Position numbers and translations under genes: made by a program
Assembly: GCA_019420525.1 (NCBI GenBank)
Contig: JAHZHA010000033.1
Coordinates: 16,223-80,222, forward strand
Source of the DNA: Bacillota bacterium
GTDB lineage: Bacteria > Bacillota > Clostridia > Peptostreptococcales > Anaerovoracaceae
Direction of reading: 5' to 3'
Length of the DNA stretch: 64,000 bases
The notes under the pieces: model-generated
Seen by the model: only the letters and a program-made list of their open reading frames with translations
The model's database searches: none
What the model was told of the DNA's origin: nothing
In this document: piece by piece, positions 24,084 to 33,246 of the stretch
Layout of the letters: every line of letters starts with the position of its first letter
Position numbering within the stretch: the first letter of the stretch is position 1

Positions 24084-25154
24084 ATGGGACTGGGCATTTT
24101 CAAACAGGATATCGGTATCGATCTCGGTACTGCAAATACGCTGATATACATCAAGGGCAAAGGCATCGTCCTGGACGAGGCCTCTGTCATCGCCTACAAT
24201 AAAAATACAAAAAAAGTGATCGCAGTAGGAAACGAGGCAAAAAGTATGATCGGAGCGGCTCCTCCTCATATCAGTGTGGTAAGACCGCTTCAGGACGGTG
24301 TAATATCCGATTTCGGAATGACCAGTATGATGCTGAAATCATTCATCAGCAGAGTTGTTCCGACTTCCTCTTTCTTCACTTCCGTCCGTGTCGTCATCGG
24401 TGTGCCTTCAGGTGTTACTGAGGTTGAGAAGCGTGCAGTAGAAGAGGTTACACGTCAAATGGGGGCGAAGGAAGTTTACATTATGGAAGAACCTATGGCA
24501 GCAGCTATCGGCGTAGGTCTTGACGTGGATTCTCCTACCGGCTGTATGATCACCGATATCGGCGGTGGTACGGCTGACATCGCCATCATTTCTCTGGGAG
24601 GTATTGTGACCAGCACGTCGCTGAAGATGGCAGGAGACAAGATGAATGAAGCGATCATCAACTATATCCGCAAAATGTATGGGCTTCTCATCGGTGAAAA
24701 GATGGCGGAAAAGGTCAAGATCGCTATCGGCTGTGCTTATGTGGATGACAATGATCCGGATTGGGTTTTGAAATCGAATATCAGCGGAAGAGATCTGGTG
24801 ACAGGTCTTCCGAAAACTATCGAAGTATCCTCCAAGGATATCTGCGCAGCCCTCGAAGAAGCTGTCATGGAAATCGTGGAAGGCGTAAAAGCCACTCTCG
24901 AAACGGCACCGCCTGAACTTGCGGCAGATATCATAAACAAGGGCATGGTTCTCGCCGGCGGTGGTTCTCTCCTCAGAGGTCTGGATATTCTCATCGAAAG
25001 AGAAACTGGTATCGCTACTAGTATTGCGGAAAATGCGTCGGAGGCAGTAGCTATGGGCACAGGTCTGAGTCTCCAGAATATGGAAAATATTATGACGCAT
25101 GTCAGAGCAAAAAATCCATATGCAAATGTAAATACAAACAACAGTGCGTATTAG
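24084..25154 (+). CDS. mreB: Rod shape-determining protein MreB
   Basis: A 356-residue bacterial actin that organises lateral wall synthesis. Phosphate 1 (IGIDLGTANTLIYI), phosphate 2 (ITDIGGGTADIAIISLGG) and adenosine (NKGMVLAGGGSLLRGLD) motifs are all present. AAAGGAGAAAAG precedes ATG 24084. It is the first morphogenesis gene in the run mreB-mreC-mreD-PBP2-minD-like. Confidence 0.96.
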   Translation: MGLGIFKQDIGIDLGTANTLIYIKGKGIVLDEASVIAYNKNTKKVIAVGNEAKSMIGAAPPHISVVRPLQDGVISDFGMTSMMLKSFISRVVPTSSFFTSVRVVIGVPSGVTEVEKRAVEEVTRQMGAKEVYIMEEPMAAAIGVGLDVDSPTGCMITDIGGGTADIAIISLGGIVTSTSLKMAGDKMNEAIINYIRKMYGLLIGEKMAEKVKIAIGCAYVDDNDPDWVLKSNISGRDLVTGLPKTIEVSSKDICAALEEAVMEIVEGVKATLETAPPELAADIINKGMVLAGGGSLLRGLDILIERETGIATSIAENASEAVAMGTGLSLQNMENIMTHVRAKNPYANVNTNNSAY

Positions 25155-25193
25155 TCCGGAACGTCTTTTCAGCACAGTGACAGGAGTATTTAT

Positions 25194-26018
25194 ATGAACT
25201 GGATAAAAGAGCATATAAAGCTTGTAATTATAATGATCGTCATCATTTGTTTGGTGACGATTATTGTCATATCTTCTTATAATCTCGGATGGATCTCACT
25301 GCCCGGCCAGGTAGCTCAGTCTGGTGCGGCAGCGGCGGAAGAGCCGCTGACCGATGCCAGCAGTGGGATAAAAGATGGAATCACTGGTATTTTTGGATTC
25401 CGCAGCCTTCAGAAAGAAAATTACGAGCTGAAAAAAGAAGTCGAGGATCTGCGGCAGCAGCTCACAGAAGCGCAGCTGACGGAACAGGAACTCCAGCAGC
25501 TCAGAGAGCTTTCTCAGAGTCTCAATTATGCGGATTATGACGATGAGTACCAACGTGTGACTGCAGATGTAATCGCAGTGGACGGATCGAATCTTTTCAA
25601 TATCTTTACCATAAATGTGGGAAAGAATGACGGAATCAGCGCGGGAAGTATCGTGGTCAACGAAGATGGCCTGGTGGGAAAAGTCGTTACCGTCGGAAAG
25701 AGTTGGTCAAAGGTGTTGGGCATCGTGGACGCCAGCGATTCTGTAAGTTTTACTCTTCTGCGTGATCCGGAAGTGATCGGTGTCCTCTCCGGAGATGGAG
25801 AAGGCGGTCTGTCGGGATATCTCTTCGACGAAGAAAAGTCGCTGAATAAAGGTGATATTCTCATCACGTCCGGAATGAGTCTCTATCCTGCTGGCATCGT
25901 CATCGGAAAGGTTTCGTCCGTGGAATATGACGAAAGCAGCAAGGAAAAGAAGATCAGCGTAGAATCTCAGGTAAACTTTAAAGCAATCAGACGAGTTACG
26001 GTTCTGATCAGTCAGTAG
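25194..26018 (+). CDS. mreC: Rod shape-determining protein MreC
   Basis: A 274-residue protein with an N-terminal membrane helix (about 10-28), a coiled coil (FRSLQKENYELKKEVEDLRQ and on) and a beta-rich extracellular domain (TINVGKNDGISAGSIVVNED; GDILITSGMSLYPAGIVIGKV) typical of MreC, which activates PBP2 in the elongasome. Length and order fit the family. Confidence 0.94.
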   Translation: MNWIKEHIKLVIIMIVIICLVTIIVISSYNLGWISLPGQVAQSGAAAAEEPLTDASSGIKDGITGIFGFRSLQKENYELKKEVEDLRQQLTEAQLTEQELQQLRELSQSLNYADYDDEYQRVTADVIAVDGSNLFNIFTINVGKNDGISAGSIVVNEDGLVGKVVTVGKSWSKVLGIVDASDSVSFTLLRDPEVIGVLSGDGEGGLSGYLFDEEKSLNKGDILITSGMSLYPAGIVIGKVSSVEYDESSKEKKISVESQVNFKAIRRVTVLISQ

Positions 26019-26032
26019 CGGAGAATAAGAAA

Positions 26033-26515
26033 ATGGGCAAACTTAAGTTATTTTTTCTTTATCTGGTGTCATTTCTACTGCAGTGTACCGTACTGAATGC
26101 TCTGAATGTATTCGGAACGACACCGAATATCCTGCTGATGCTGACGGTCATATATTCCTTTTTCTTTAAAGATTTTGACGGGATTGTTTTCAGCATTTTG
26201 TTCGGCCTGATTCAGGATGCGTTTTTCGGACAGGTGATCGGAATTTCAGCACTGATTTATTTCGCTGCGGGTATGCTGCTGAAGCTGATACGCAGTGGAG
26301 TTTACAGGGATAACAAACTGCTTCTCATTCTGGTGACGGCCGCTACCACATTGTTTTATACTGTGGCTTACTGGGCGCTCAACAGCATGATGCTTCAGGC
26401 AGACATGAGTATTCTTTACTGGCTTAAGAGCGTTCCCGTCTCCATCGTATGGAATTATATCGTTCTGCTGATTCTTCTTCCGATTGCCAGAAAAAGACGC
26501 GGGTTTACGATATGA
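26033..26515 (+). CDS. mreD: Rod shape-determining protein MreD
   Basis: A 160-residue membrane protein with about five hydrophobic segments and the MreD landmarks (FFLYLVSFLLQCTVLN at the start; GLIQDAFFGQVIGISAL in the middle). It acts with MreC in the elongasome. The gene starts 15 bp after mreC. Confidence 0.9.
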   Translation: MGKLKLFFLYLVSFLLQCTVLNALNVFGTTPNILLMLTVIYSFFFKDFDGIVFSILFGLIQDAFFGQVIGISALIYFAAGMLLKLIRSGVYRDNKLLLILVTAATTLFYTVAYWALNSMMLQADMSILYWLKSVPVSIVWNYIVLLILLPIARKRRGFTI

Positions 26516-26533
26516 TAATTCAGGGGGAAAAAT

Positions 26534-29302
26534 ATGAGATTTTGGCTGAGCGACAGACATAATCAGATAAAAATCTTTTTTTTCGTACTCATGATCCTTC
26601 TGGGCGGTCGCCTTTTCTACCTGACTGTAATACAGGGACAAGTCTGGGCGGAGCGAGCGGAGAATCTCAGTACGAAGACGGTTTATACGTCAGCGCCGAG
26701 GGGAGAGATCAGAGACCGGTACGGAAGACTGCTGGCCGGCAACGAGGTGAGTTATACTGTAAATCTCGTGGCCGCGGAGGTGGATGAGGACCAGATCAAT
26801 ACGGTTGCCCTCAACCTGCTGAATCTGCTGGAAAAAAACGGCGAAAAATACAACGATGATTTTCCTATCGTCATCGATGAGAACGGTGATTATTATTATA
26901 CTTATGAACAGGAAATCGAAGAATGGCTCAGCAGTCAGAATCTGCGCACCGATCTGACAGCGCAGGAAGCTTTCGACGCGATCTGTGAGAGAGAAGGTGT
27001 CGATACCAGCATGGACAAGTACGAGGCGCAGTCGATTCTTCAGAATACTTATAACATCTATCCGCCGATTTCCGTCAAAAAAATGGAATATACGCAGAAT
27101 CTCGAGCTGACATCTTTTCTTCAGAGCTTTAATTTGAAGAAAGATGAGGATGATTCGAATTTGTCCGCGGAGGACGCTTTTGAAGCGCTGAGAGAAAAAT
27201 ATGAGATTGACGAATCTTATTCCGATGAAGAAGCGCGGAAGATTCTCATCATACGCAATGCGCTGAAGAGTCTCGGTTATTCCAGTTATCTGCCGGCGGA
27301 GATCGCTACCGGAGTCAGCGAACAGACGATCATCACTCTCGAAGAAAAGTCATATCTCTATCCGGGAGTTGAGATCGGAAGGGAATACGTCAGGACGTAT
27401 CCAAACGGAGAGACTGCATGCCATATCCTGGGTTATCTCGGAAAGATTTCGGAGTCGCAGCAGGCGGAGTATCTGAGAAAAGGATATACTTCTACCGACC
27501 TCATCGGCAAAGAGGGCATCGAAAGTTATTATGAGAGTGTGCTCAAGGGCAAAGACGGCGAAAAACTGATCCAGGTCAATGCAAAGGGAGAACAGGTCGA
27601 TGTGATCAGCGATACAGATCCAGAGCCGGGTGATGACGTATATCTCACTATCGACCTGGAGCTGCAGAAGACGGCGGAAGAAGCGCTGCAGCAGGCGCTG
27701 CAGAAGATCAGTGCCGGCGGTACATTCGTCAGCGAATACGGAAATTACGGCTACAGCAAAGCTTACCGCAATGCCAACGTAGGGGCGGCGGTTGCAGTGG
27801 ATGTTAAGACAGGAGAAGTCCTGGCACTGGCAAATAATCCTGGATACGATCCGAATCTGTTTGCTACAGGCATTTCCAACGAAGACTGGGAGATGCTGCA
27901 GGGAGAAAATCCGAGAGATCCACTTTCTCCGCTTCCTCTTTATAATGTAGCGACGATGACTTCGATCCAGCCGGGATCGACATTCAAACCGGTTACTGCA
28001 CTGGCTGCCCTGAATGCAGGATGGAATCCAAATACGCAGCTCTATGACAACGGCTATATCGACATCGGAGGCGGAAGGACTTTCGGCTGCTGGATCTGGA
28101 ACAACAGCAAGGGCAGACACGGATGGCTCGACATGAAGAGGGCCCTGGAAGTGTCGTGTAACTATTATTTCGCCGATCTCGGCGCAGGCTATGATTTTTA
28201 TAACCAGCGGAGTCTGAATATCGACATGAATATCGGAAAAGTCATGGAGTATGCGGAAAAACTGGGCCTGGGCCAGAAGACAGGCATCGAACTTGCCGAG
28301 TCTGCGGTGGGAGTTCCTTCGGAAGAGGCAAAACTTGCTACCACAAAATGGAGCCTTAAAAATACGCTGATTTCTTCGGCTTCCAAATATTTTACAGAGG
28401 AACTCACAAGTGACAGTGCCAAATTAGAAGAGACGGTAGATGAAATCGTCAGTTGGGCGGAAGAAGATCTGAGCCGCAGCGAACTCTATGAGAGATTGAG
28501 CGAGATGTCGGTTCAGGAAAATCAGCTGAATACGCTCACAGATGAAATCAGAAGCAATTATTTTTCCGTGGCAAAATGGACACAGGGCGATGCGATGAAC
28601 CTTTCCATCGGTCAGGGAGAAAATGCATATACACCGCTGCAGATGGCGCGGTACGTGGCGACAGTGGCCAACGGCGGAACACTGTATGATCTGACACTGA
28701 CAAAAGCTATATCGGGCGAGATGGAGCAGGAAGAAAACAACAGTACAAAAGTTGAGAATACCAATGAAGATGCCTGGGCTGTCGTGAGAGAGGGCATGTA
28801 TCTCGTGGCAAACGGCAGCGAAGGTTCGGCGAGATCCTTATTTGCCAACTTCCCTTACGATGTGGGCGCGAAGACAGGAACCGCACAGAAATCCGGAAAA
28901 GTCAATCCGCCGGATGAGGTGGAGTATATCAGGGAACATCTGAGCGGTATCGCACCGGGCCTCACTTTTGAGGAAGTGGAGGAAGAGATGCACAGGCTGC
29001 TGACAGAGGAGTCAAATATATACAAATCCGAAAGCAGCGCGGTGCGGCAGGCTGTCATCAATCTGACCGACGGGGAAGTGACGACGGAACGGATCGACGC
29101 TTACAAGAGCACATACGATAATTTTGCATGGTTTGTCGCTTTTGCACCTGTAGAAGATCCCCAGATCGCGGTGGCAGTTCTGATTTTCCAGGGTGGTTCC
29201 GGCGGTTACGCGGGACCGGTGGCCAGGGAAATCATCGGAAAATATATGGAACTTCAGGAAGTATACAGTGATCATTCTTCGGGAATGTCATATACGGACT
29301 GA
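26534..29302 (+). CDS. mrdA: Class B penicillin-binding protein 2
   Basis: A 922-residue D,D-transpeptidase of the elongation complex. It has an N-terminal membrane anchor (about 12-33), a PBP dimer domain (TSAPRGEIRDRYGRLLAGNE) and a transpeptidase domain with SxxK (PGSTFK, Ser near 481), SxN (SCNYYF, near 538) and KTG (GAKTGTAQ, near 779). It is longer than typical PBP2 proteins: charged helical inserts are visible around residues 100-260 and 600-670, and a further one after KTG (about 795-850). AGGGGGAAAAAT precedes the ATG. Its position after mreD identifies it as the elongation PBP. Confidence 0.93.
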   Translation: MRFWLSDRHNQIKIFFFVLMILLGGRLFYLTVIQGQVWAERAENLSTKTVYTSAPRGEIRDRYGRLLAGNEVSYTVNLVAAEVDEDQINTVALNLLNLLEKNGEKYNDDFPIVIDENGDYYYTYEQEIEEWLSSQNLRTDLTAQEAFDAICEREGVDTSMDKYEAQSILQNTYNIYPPISVKKMEYTQNLELTSFLQSFNLKKDEDDSNLSAEDAFEALREKYEIDESYSDEEARKILIIRNALKSLGYSSYLPAEIATGVSEQTIITLEEKSYLYPGVEIGREYVRTYPNGETACHILGYLGKISESQQAEYLRKGYTSTDLIGKEGIESYYESVLKGKDGEKLIQVNAKGEQVDVISDTDPEPGDDVYLTIDLELQKTAEEALQQALQKISAGGTFVSEYGNYGYSKAYRNANVGAAVAVDVKTGEVLALANNPGYDPNLFATGISNEDWEMLQGENPRDPLSPLPLYNVATMTSIQPGSTFKPVTALAALNAGWNPNTQLYDNGYIDIGGGRTFGCWIWNNSKGRHGWLDMKRALEVSCNYYFADLGAGYDFYNQRSLNIDMNIGKVMEYAEKLGLGQKTGIELAESAVGVPSEEAKLATTKWSLKNTLISSASKYFTEELTSDSAKLEETVDEIVSWAEEDLSRSELYERLSEMSVQENQLNTLTDEIRSNYFSVAKWTQGDAMNLSIGQGENAYTPLQMARYVATVANGGTLYDLTLTKAISGEMEQEENNSTKVENTNEDAWAVVREGMYLVANGSEGSARSLFANFPYDVGAKTGTAQKSGKVNPPDEVEYIREHLSGIAPGLTFEEVEEEMHRLLTEESNIYKSESSAVRQAVINLTDGEVTTERIDAYKSTYDNFAWFVAFAPVEDPQIAVAVLIFQGGSGGYAGPVAREIIGKYMELQEVYSDHSSGMSYTD

Positions 29303-29337
29303 ATCAGATAAAATCGAGTAAACGGGAGAAAAAACTT

Positions 29338-30066
29338 ATGTGCAGGATAACAGCTATCACATCGGGAAAGGGCGGAACGGGAAAGACGATGTTTGCGGTG
29401 AATCTGGCATCGTGTCTGGCGATGAGCGGATCAAAAGTACTGCTCATCGACATGAACAGCGGATTTCGCAACATCGATATCTGCCTGGGGCTGGAAAACC
29501 AGATCGTATATGATATTGCGGATGTAGTGAACGGAATCTGCACCATAAAGAAGGCGCTTATCAGAGACAGGCGATTCTCGGCTCTCTACCTTCTTTCAGC
29601 ATCTCAGATTCCCGAAAAAGCCCAGATCCGGCCTGCGCATATGAAAAAACTGTGTGAAAAGCTGGGAGAGAAATTCGATCATATTATAATCGATACACCC
29701 CACGGCATCGGGGAAGACTGGAAAACGTCTGTCGCTCCTGCCGATCATGCTGTGATCATCATGACACAGGAATATGTATCTCTTCGGGATACGGATTCGG
29801 TCAGCCGCTGTCTGACATCTTCCGGAATCCGCAGTATTTCGGCTGTCATCAACCGCGTCCGTCCGGATTGCGGCGGCGGAAATTCCGTATTCCCGTCGAT
29901 GTCTGAGATCGCTGAGTCTTTGCGTTTCCCGGTGTGCGGCATCATTCAGGAAGACGAAAACATCCACGTTTCCATGAACAGCGGAGTGCCCGTGGTGTGC
30001 AAAAAAGATTCTTATATTGCGAAGAACTTTGTAAATATCATTCAGAGGATTTCCGAATTGTACTAA
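29338..30066 (+). CDS. MinD/ParA-like ATPase
   Basis: A 242-residue deviant Walker A ATPase: GKGGTGKTMFAVNLA near residue 10, VLLIDMNSGFRNIDICLGLE in place of the usual DADIGLRNLD, and IIDTPHGIG. It occupies the position of minD after the mre/PBP2 genes. It is shorter than usual, and the C-terminus (FVNIIQRISELY) lacks an obvious Lys-rich amphipathic membrane-targeting helix. No minC or minE lies nearby. A site-selection role is inferred from context only. Confidence 0.8.
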   Translation: MCRITAITSGKGGTGKTMFAVNLASCLAMSGSKVLLIDMNSGFRNIDICLGLENQIVYDIADVVNGICTIKKALIRDRRFSALYLLSASQIPEKAQIRPAHMKKLCEKLGEKFDHIIIDTPHGIGEDWKTSVAPADHAVIIMTQEYVSLRDTDSVSRCLTSSGIRSISAVINRVRPDCGGGNSVFPSMSEIAESLRFPVCGIIQEDENIHVSMNSGVPVVCKKDSYIAKNFVNIIQRISELY

Positions 30067-30093
30067 AAGTTTCTGTTTCACAATCTGAGGCAG

Positions 30094-30146
30094 AAAGCTC
30101 CCACCGGAAAAATGAGGCTTTGTTTTTCCGGTGGGAGCTTTTTCTT
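30094..30146 (+). terminator. Strong terminator of the mre cluster
   Basis: A 19-bp perfect stem runs 30094-30112 / 30123-30141 (core GCTCCCACCGG), followed by a T-rich tract. Confidence 0.93.
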
Positions 30147-30421
30147 TTCATGAAAACAGACGATTTTATGTGCGAAACTGGAAATGAAATACGGTATTTT
30201 GTGCACAAAGCACAAACTTGACAGAAGGGATATGGAAATAGATAGTCGATTCCGTCATCCTGACTCACAATATTATATAAAACAACAAATTATTTGTATG
30301 CGTTGAAAATCGTTGCAAAACGGCCGTGATGCATATACAATAAAAATATAAGGGATAGGCTGTTTTGACCGGTGTCAGGCCTGTGTACATTCAGCCGGAA
30401 CTGTAAAGGAAAGGAGCACAT
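30147..30421 (+). promoter_or_regulatory. phaECJ upstream region with two candidate promoters
   Basis: No gene is seen. Best promoter: TTGCAA (30313-30318), 17 bp, TACAAT (30336-30341). Second candidate: TTGACA (30218-30223), 17 bp, GATAGT (30241-30246). AAAGGAGCACAT precedes phaE. Confidence 0.7.
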
Positions 30422-31570
30422 ATGTTTTTTTTCGATAAAGAGATGTATGAAAAAGGACTTGATCTTCAGAAAAATATGATGGATCAGTACATCGACGCGG
30501 TAAATAATTTTACCGATTATTTTCAGGGTGGATCAAAGAACGAAGGAAAAAAACAGACATCTAAGAATACCGCAGAAAACCTGTTTAAAAATGCGGAGAC
30601 GATCAATGATTTTCTGACAAAGACTTACCGTGAGGCGTGGAAAAAGTGGTCTGAAGTCTGGCCTACGACGGAAATGTACCGTACTGATGCGTTTAACGAT
30701 TCGATTCCTCTGATGGGCAGATTTTTTGATTCTATGTCCGTCTATGCGAAACTCTACGATTTCTGGAAAGAGCTTGCAGATGAGACAGAACTCAATCTCG
30801 ACGATCCGATCGGTATGGCGAGAGAGTATGCCGGAAAATCAGAAGAAATGATGGATTTTCTCATGGAGACATTCCTTAAGCCGGTAATGGCAGAAGATAT
30901 GTATTCCATGATCAATTCTTATACAGAGATGGGAAAGACGGCAGGCTTGACTTTCGGAGACTTTATGAGTCCATGGGTGGAGAAGAGAGATGAATTTATC
31001 GATTGCATCCGCAAAGCGTCGGTAGGTGACAAAAACGGATATATCAGATATGCCGCACTTATTACGGATGCATATCAGAATTCTTTTGGAAAACTGCTGC
31101 AGACCAGTGGCGTGGGAATCGGAAAGGACAAAGCTGCGCTTAATCTTCAGATGCTGGATTCCTATATGCGCATGATGCTCAGTTCTTTTGAACTCGCTGT
31201 CAACATTCAGAGCATTCTGAGAGATGCCAATACCGAACTTTGGGAAGAATTCAAAAAGATGCTGGAAGATCCTGAAAAGGAGATAACATTTAAAGACTAT
31301 TACGATCTTTGGATCAAAGTCAATTCCAAGGCGATTAATGATTTTTATTTCACCGATGAATTCGCGGAATTTTTCGGTGAATACGCAAACAATGCCTATG
31401 ACTTCAAGGTGAAATCTGACGAATTTATGGAAAGCGTGCTGTCAGCGTTCCCGGTTCCTACAAATTCTGAGATGAAGAGTCTTTACAAGACTGTCTACGA
31501 TCTTCGCAAGGAAGTTCGCGATCTCAAAAAAGAAATCGGCCGTTTGAAGAAGAATACGGAGGTGCAGTAG
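30422..31570 (+). CDS. phaE: Class III PHA synthase subunit PhaE
   Basis: A 382-residue non-catalytic partner of PhaC in class III polyhydroxyalkanoate synthases. Recognised by the helical Trp/Phe-rich composition, the core WEEFKKMLEDPEKEITFKDY-type region followed by YDLWIKVNSKAINDFYFTDEF, and the C-terminal coiled coil (SLYKTVYDLRKEVRDLKKEI) that ends in charged residues. Its stop is 1 bp before phaC. The pair would work at the granule surface in the cytoplasm. Confidence 0.87.
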   Translation: MFFFDKEMYEKGLDLQKNMMDQYIDAVNNFTDYFQGGSKNEGKKQTSKNTAENLFKNAETINDFLTKTYREAWKKWSEVWPTTEMYRTDAFNDSIPLMGRFFDSMSVYAKLYDFWKELADETELNLDDPIGMAREYAGKSEEMMDFLMETFLKPVMAEDMYSMINSYTEMGKTAGLTFGDFMSPWVEKRDEFIDCIRKASVGDKNGYIRYAALITDAYQNSFGKLLQTSGVGIGKDKAALNLQMLDSYMRMMLSSFELAVNIQSILRDANTELWEEFKKMLEDPEKEITFKDYYDLWIKVNSKAINDFYFTDEFAEFFGEYANNAYDFKVKSDEFMESVLSAFPVPTNSEMKSLYKTVYDLRKEVRDLKKEIGRLKKNTEVQ

Positions 31571-31571
31571 G

Positions 31572-32642
31572 ATGGTAAAGTTTGATTATAAAGGTTCCGC
31601 AGAATACGTCGCCGATTACATGAACGGCGTTGCTCAGGGCATAGAAAATATGATCAACATGACGGCGGACAGAATCCGTACCGGAGAACTGGAAAAAGAT
31701 CCGGTACTTTCCATCGGCAAGATGACTCTTTATCGTTACAGACCTCTGGTCGATGAGGCAGATCTTCTCGAAACGCCGATGCTCATCACCTACGCTCTGG
31801 TAAACAAGCAGTATATGATGGATCTTCAGCCTGACCGTTCTGTGATCAAATCGTTTCTCGAAAAAGGCATCGACACATATATCATCGACTGGGGCTATCC
31901 TTCGAAAGAAGATATGTATCTGACAATGGAAGACCACATCGAATGGTATATGAACGATTGTGTGGATTATATCATCGAAGCTTCCGGTCAGCCTCAGATC
32001 ACTCTTTTGGGTGTATGCCAGGGTGGTACTTTCAGCACGATTTATACCGCGCTCCATCCGGAAAAGATCAAGAATTTTGTGGCAATGGTGGCACCGATCG
32101 ATTTCAGTATTGATGACGGACTGCTCTTCAAATGGAGCCGCCATTTCTCCGTAGACAAAATGGTTGACGCTTACGGAAATGTTCCGGCTGATCTGATGAA
32201 TGCCACTTTCGTCCTGCTGAAACCTTTTGAACTTCTGGTAGATAAATATGTCGGATTCGGTGCAGGAATGTCAGATCCGGCTTACTTGGAAAACTTTATG
32301 CGTACAGAAAACTGGATCTTTGACAGTCCGGATCAGGAAGGCGAGACGCTCCGCCAGTTTGTAAACGATCTGTATGTGGACAATAAACTGATCAAGGGAG
32401 AACTCGTCATAGGCGGAAAAGAAGTTCATCTGGAAAATATCGAGTGCCCGCTGCTGGTGGTCTGCGCGAAGTACGATCATCTGGTACCTCCAAATTCCAC
32501 GAAGCCGCTTCTCGATCTGGTTTCCAGCACGGATAAGGATTTCCATATGTTCGATGTGGGTCATGTAGGAATCTATATCAGCCCGCAGAGTAAAAATACG
32601 ATTGCACCGGTAATCGGAAACTGGATTTCGGAGAGGAGCTGA
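31572..32642 (+). CDS. phaC: Class III poly(3-hydroxyalkanoate) synthase PhaC
   Basis: A 356-residue alpha/beta hydrolase that polymerises (R)-3-hydroxyacyl-CoA. The lipase-like box GVCQGG carries Cys149. The other triad members are Asp302 (CAKYDHLVPP) and His331 (DVGHVGIY). From memory these are the same numbers as in the Allochromatium vinosum enzyme, so the chain aligns without gaps at these points. GGAGG lies 8 bp before the ATG, within the end of phaE. With phaE and phaJ it makes a complete monomer-to-polymer route. Confidence 0.93.
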   Translation: MVKFDYKGSAEYVADYMNGVAQGIENMINMTADRIRTGELEKDPVLSIGKMTLYRYRPLVDEADLLETPMLITYALVNKQYMMDLQPDRSVIKSFLEKGIDTYIIDWGYPSKEDMYLTMEDHIEWYMNDCVDYIIEASGQPQITLLGVCQGGTFSTIYTALHPEKIKNFVAMVAPIDFSIDDGLLFKWSRHFSVDKMVDAYGNVPADLMNATFVLLKPFELLVDKYVGFGAGMSDPAYLENFMRTENWIFDSPDQEGETLRQFVNDLYVDNKLIKGELVIGGKEVHLENIECPLLVVCAKYDHLVPPNSTKPLLDLVSSTDKDFHMFDVGHVGIYISPQSKNTIAPVIGNWISERS

Positions 32643-32649
32643 GTCAGCA

Positions 32650-33072
32650 ATGGGTAAGGATTCTGTAACGTATGACGAGATCGAGGTCGGAGCCAAGGCG
32701 TCGTTCTCAAAGACGATCAGCGAAAGCGATGTATATCAGTTTGCAGGTATTACGGGAGATTTCAACGAACTGCATGTCAATCAGGTAGCAGCGGAATCTT
32801 CGCTCTTCAAGTCGAGAGTCGTTCACGGCTGTCTGGCGGACAGTCTGGTCAGCACGGTTCTAGGTATGAAATATCCGGGTAAGGGCACGATTTTTCTTGA
32901 AAAGAGCGTTTCCTATGTAAAACCTGTCTATATCGGTGATACGATCACCTGTGAGATTACCGTAGCGGAGAAGAGAGAAAAGGGCAGAGTGCTTTTTAAT
33001 GCCTCCTATTACAATCAGGATGGCGTAGAAGTTATCAAAGGTACAGCTCTCGTTCTTGCACCTCGCGGATAA
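32650..33072 (+). CDS. phaJ: (R)-specific enoyl-CoA hydratase (MaoC/PhaJ type)
   Basis: A 140-residue single hot-dog protein. The hydratase motif is visible as ITGDFNELHVN (Asp37, Asn39, His42) with the following VVHGCLADSLVSTVLG. It would hydrate crotonyl-CoA to (R)-3-hydroxybutyryl-CoA for PhaC, replacing the PhaA-PhaB route. It follows phaC by 7 bp, with GAGGAGC upstream. Assignment as PhaJ rests on size and operon context. Confidence 0.87.
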   Translation: MGKDSVTYDEIEVGAKASFSKTISESDVYQFAGITGDFNELHVNQVAAESSLFKSRVVHGCLADSLVSTVLGMKYPGKGTIFLEKSVSYVKPVYIGDTITCEITVAEKREKGRVLFNASYYNQDGVEVIKGTALVLAPRG

Positions 33073-33098
33073 AAATAATCTGTATGTTATAACAATAA

Positions 33099-33141
33099 AA
33101 AACAGAGAGCGGATTTATCGATTTTCCGCTCTCTGTTTTTA
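33099..33141 (+). terminator. Terminator of phaECJ
   Basis: AACAGAGAGCGGA pairs with TCCGCTCTCTGTT, then a T-run on the plus strand. The opposite strand has a T-run as well, so it can also serve the convergent rodA transcript. Confidence 0.9.
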
Positions 33142-33246
33142 CTTCTTTCAGAACTTTATTTGAGATCTCCGTTTTCGGAATTTTTCGTGCCGAAAGTCTG
33201 CCTGGCACGTGATTTTTACCGCTGATGCGGGGCAAAACCCGTTTGT

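Noticed and set aside
30280..30300. AACAAC-like sequence upstream of phaE as a further copy of the switch repeat
   Set aside because: Only a short AT-rich resemblance, no 11-bp arms and no inverted partner.
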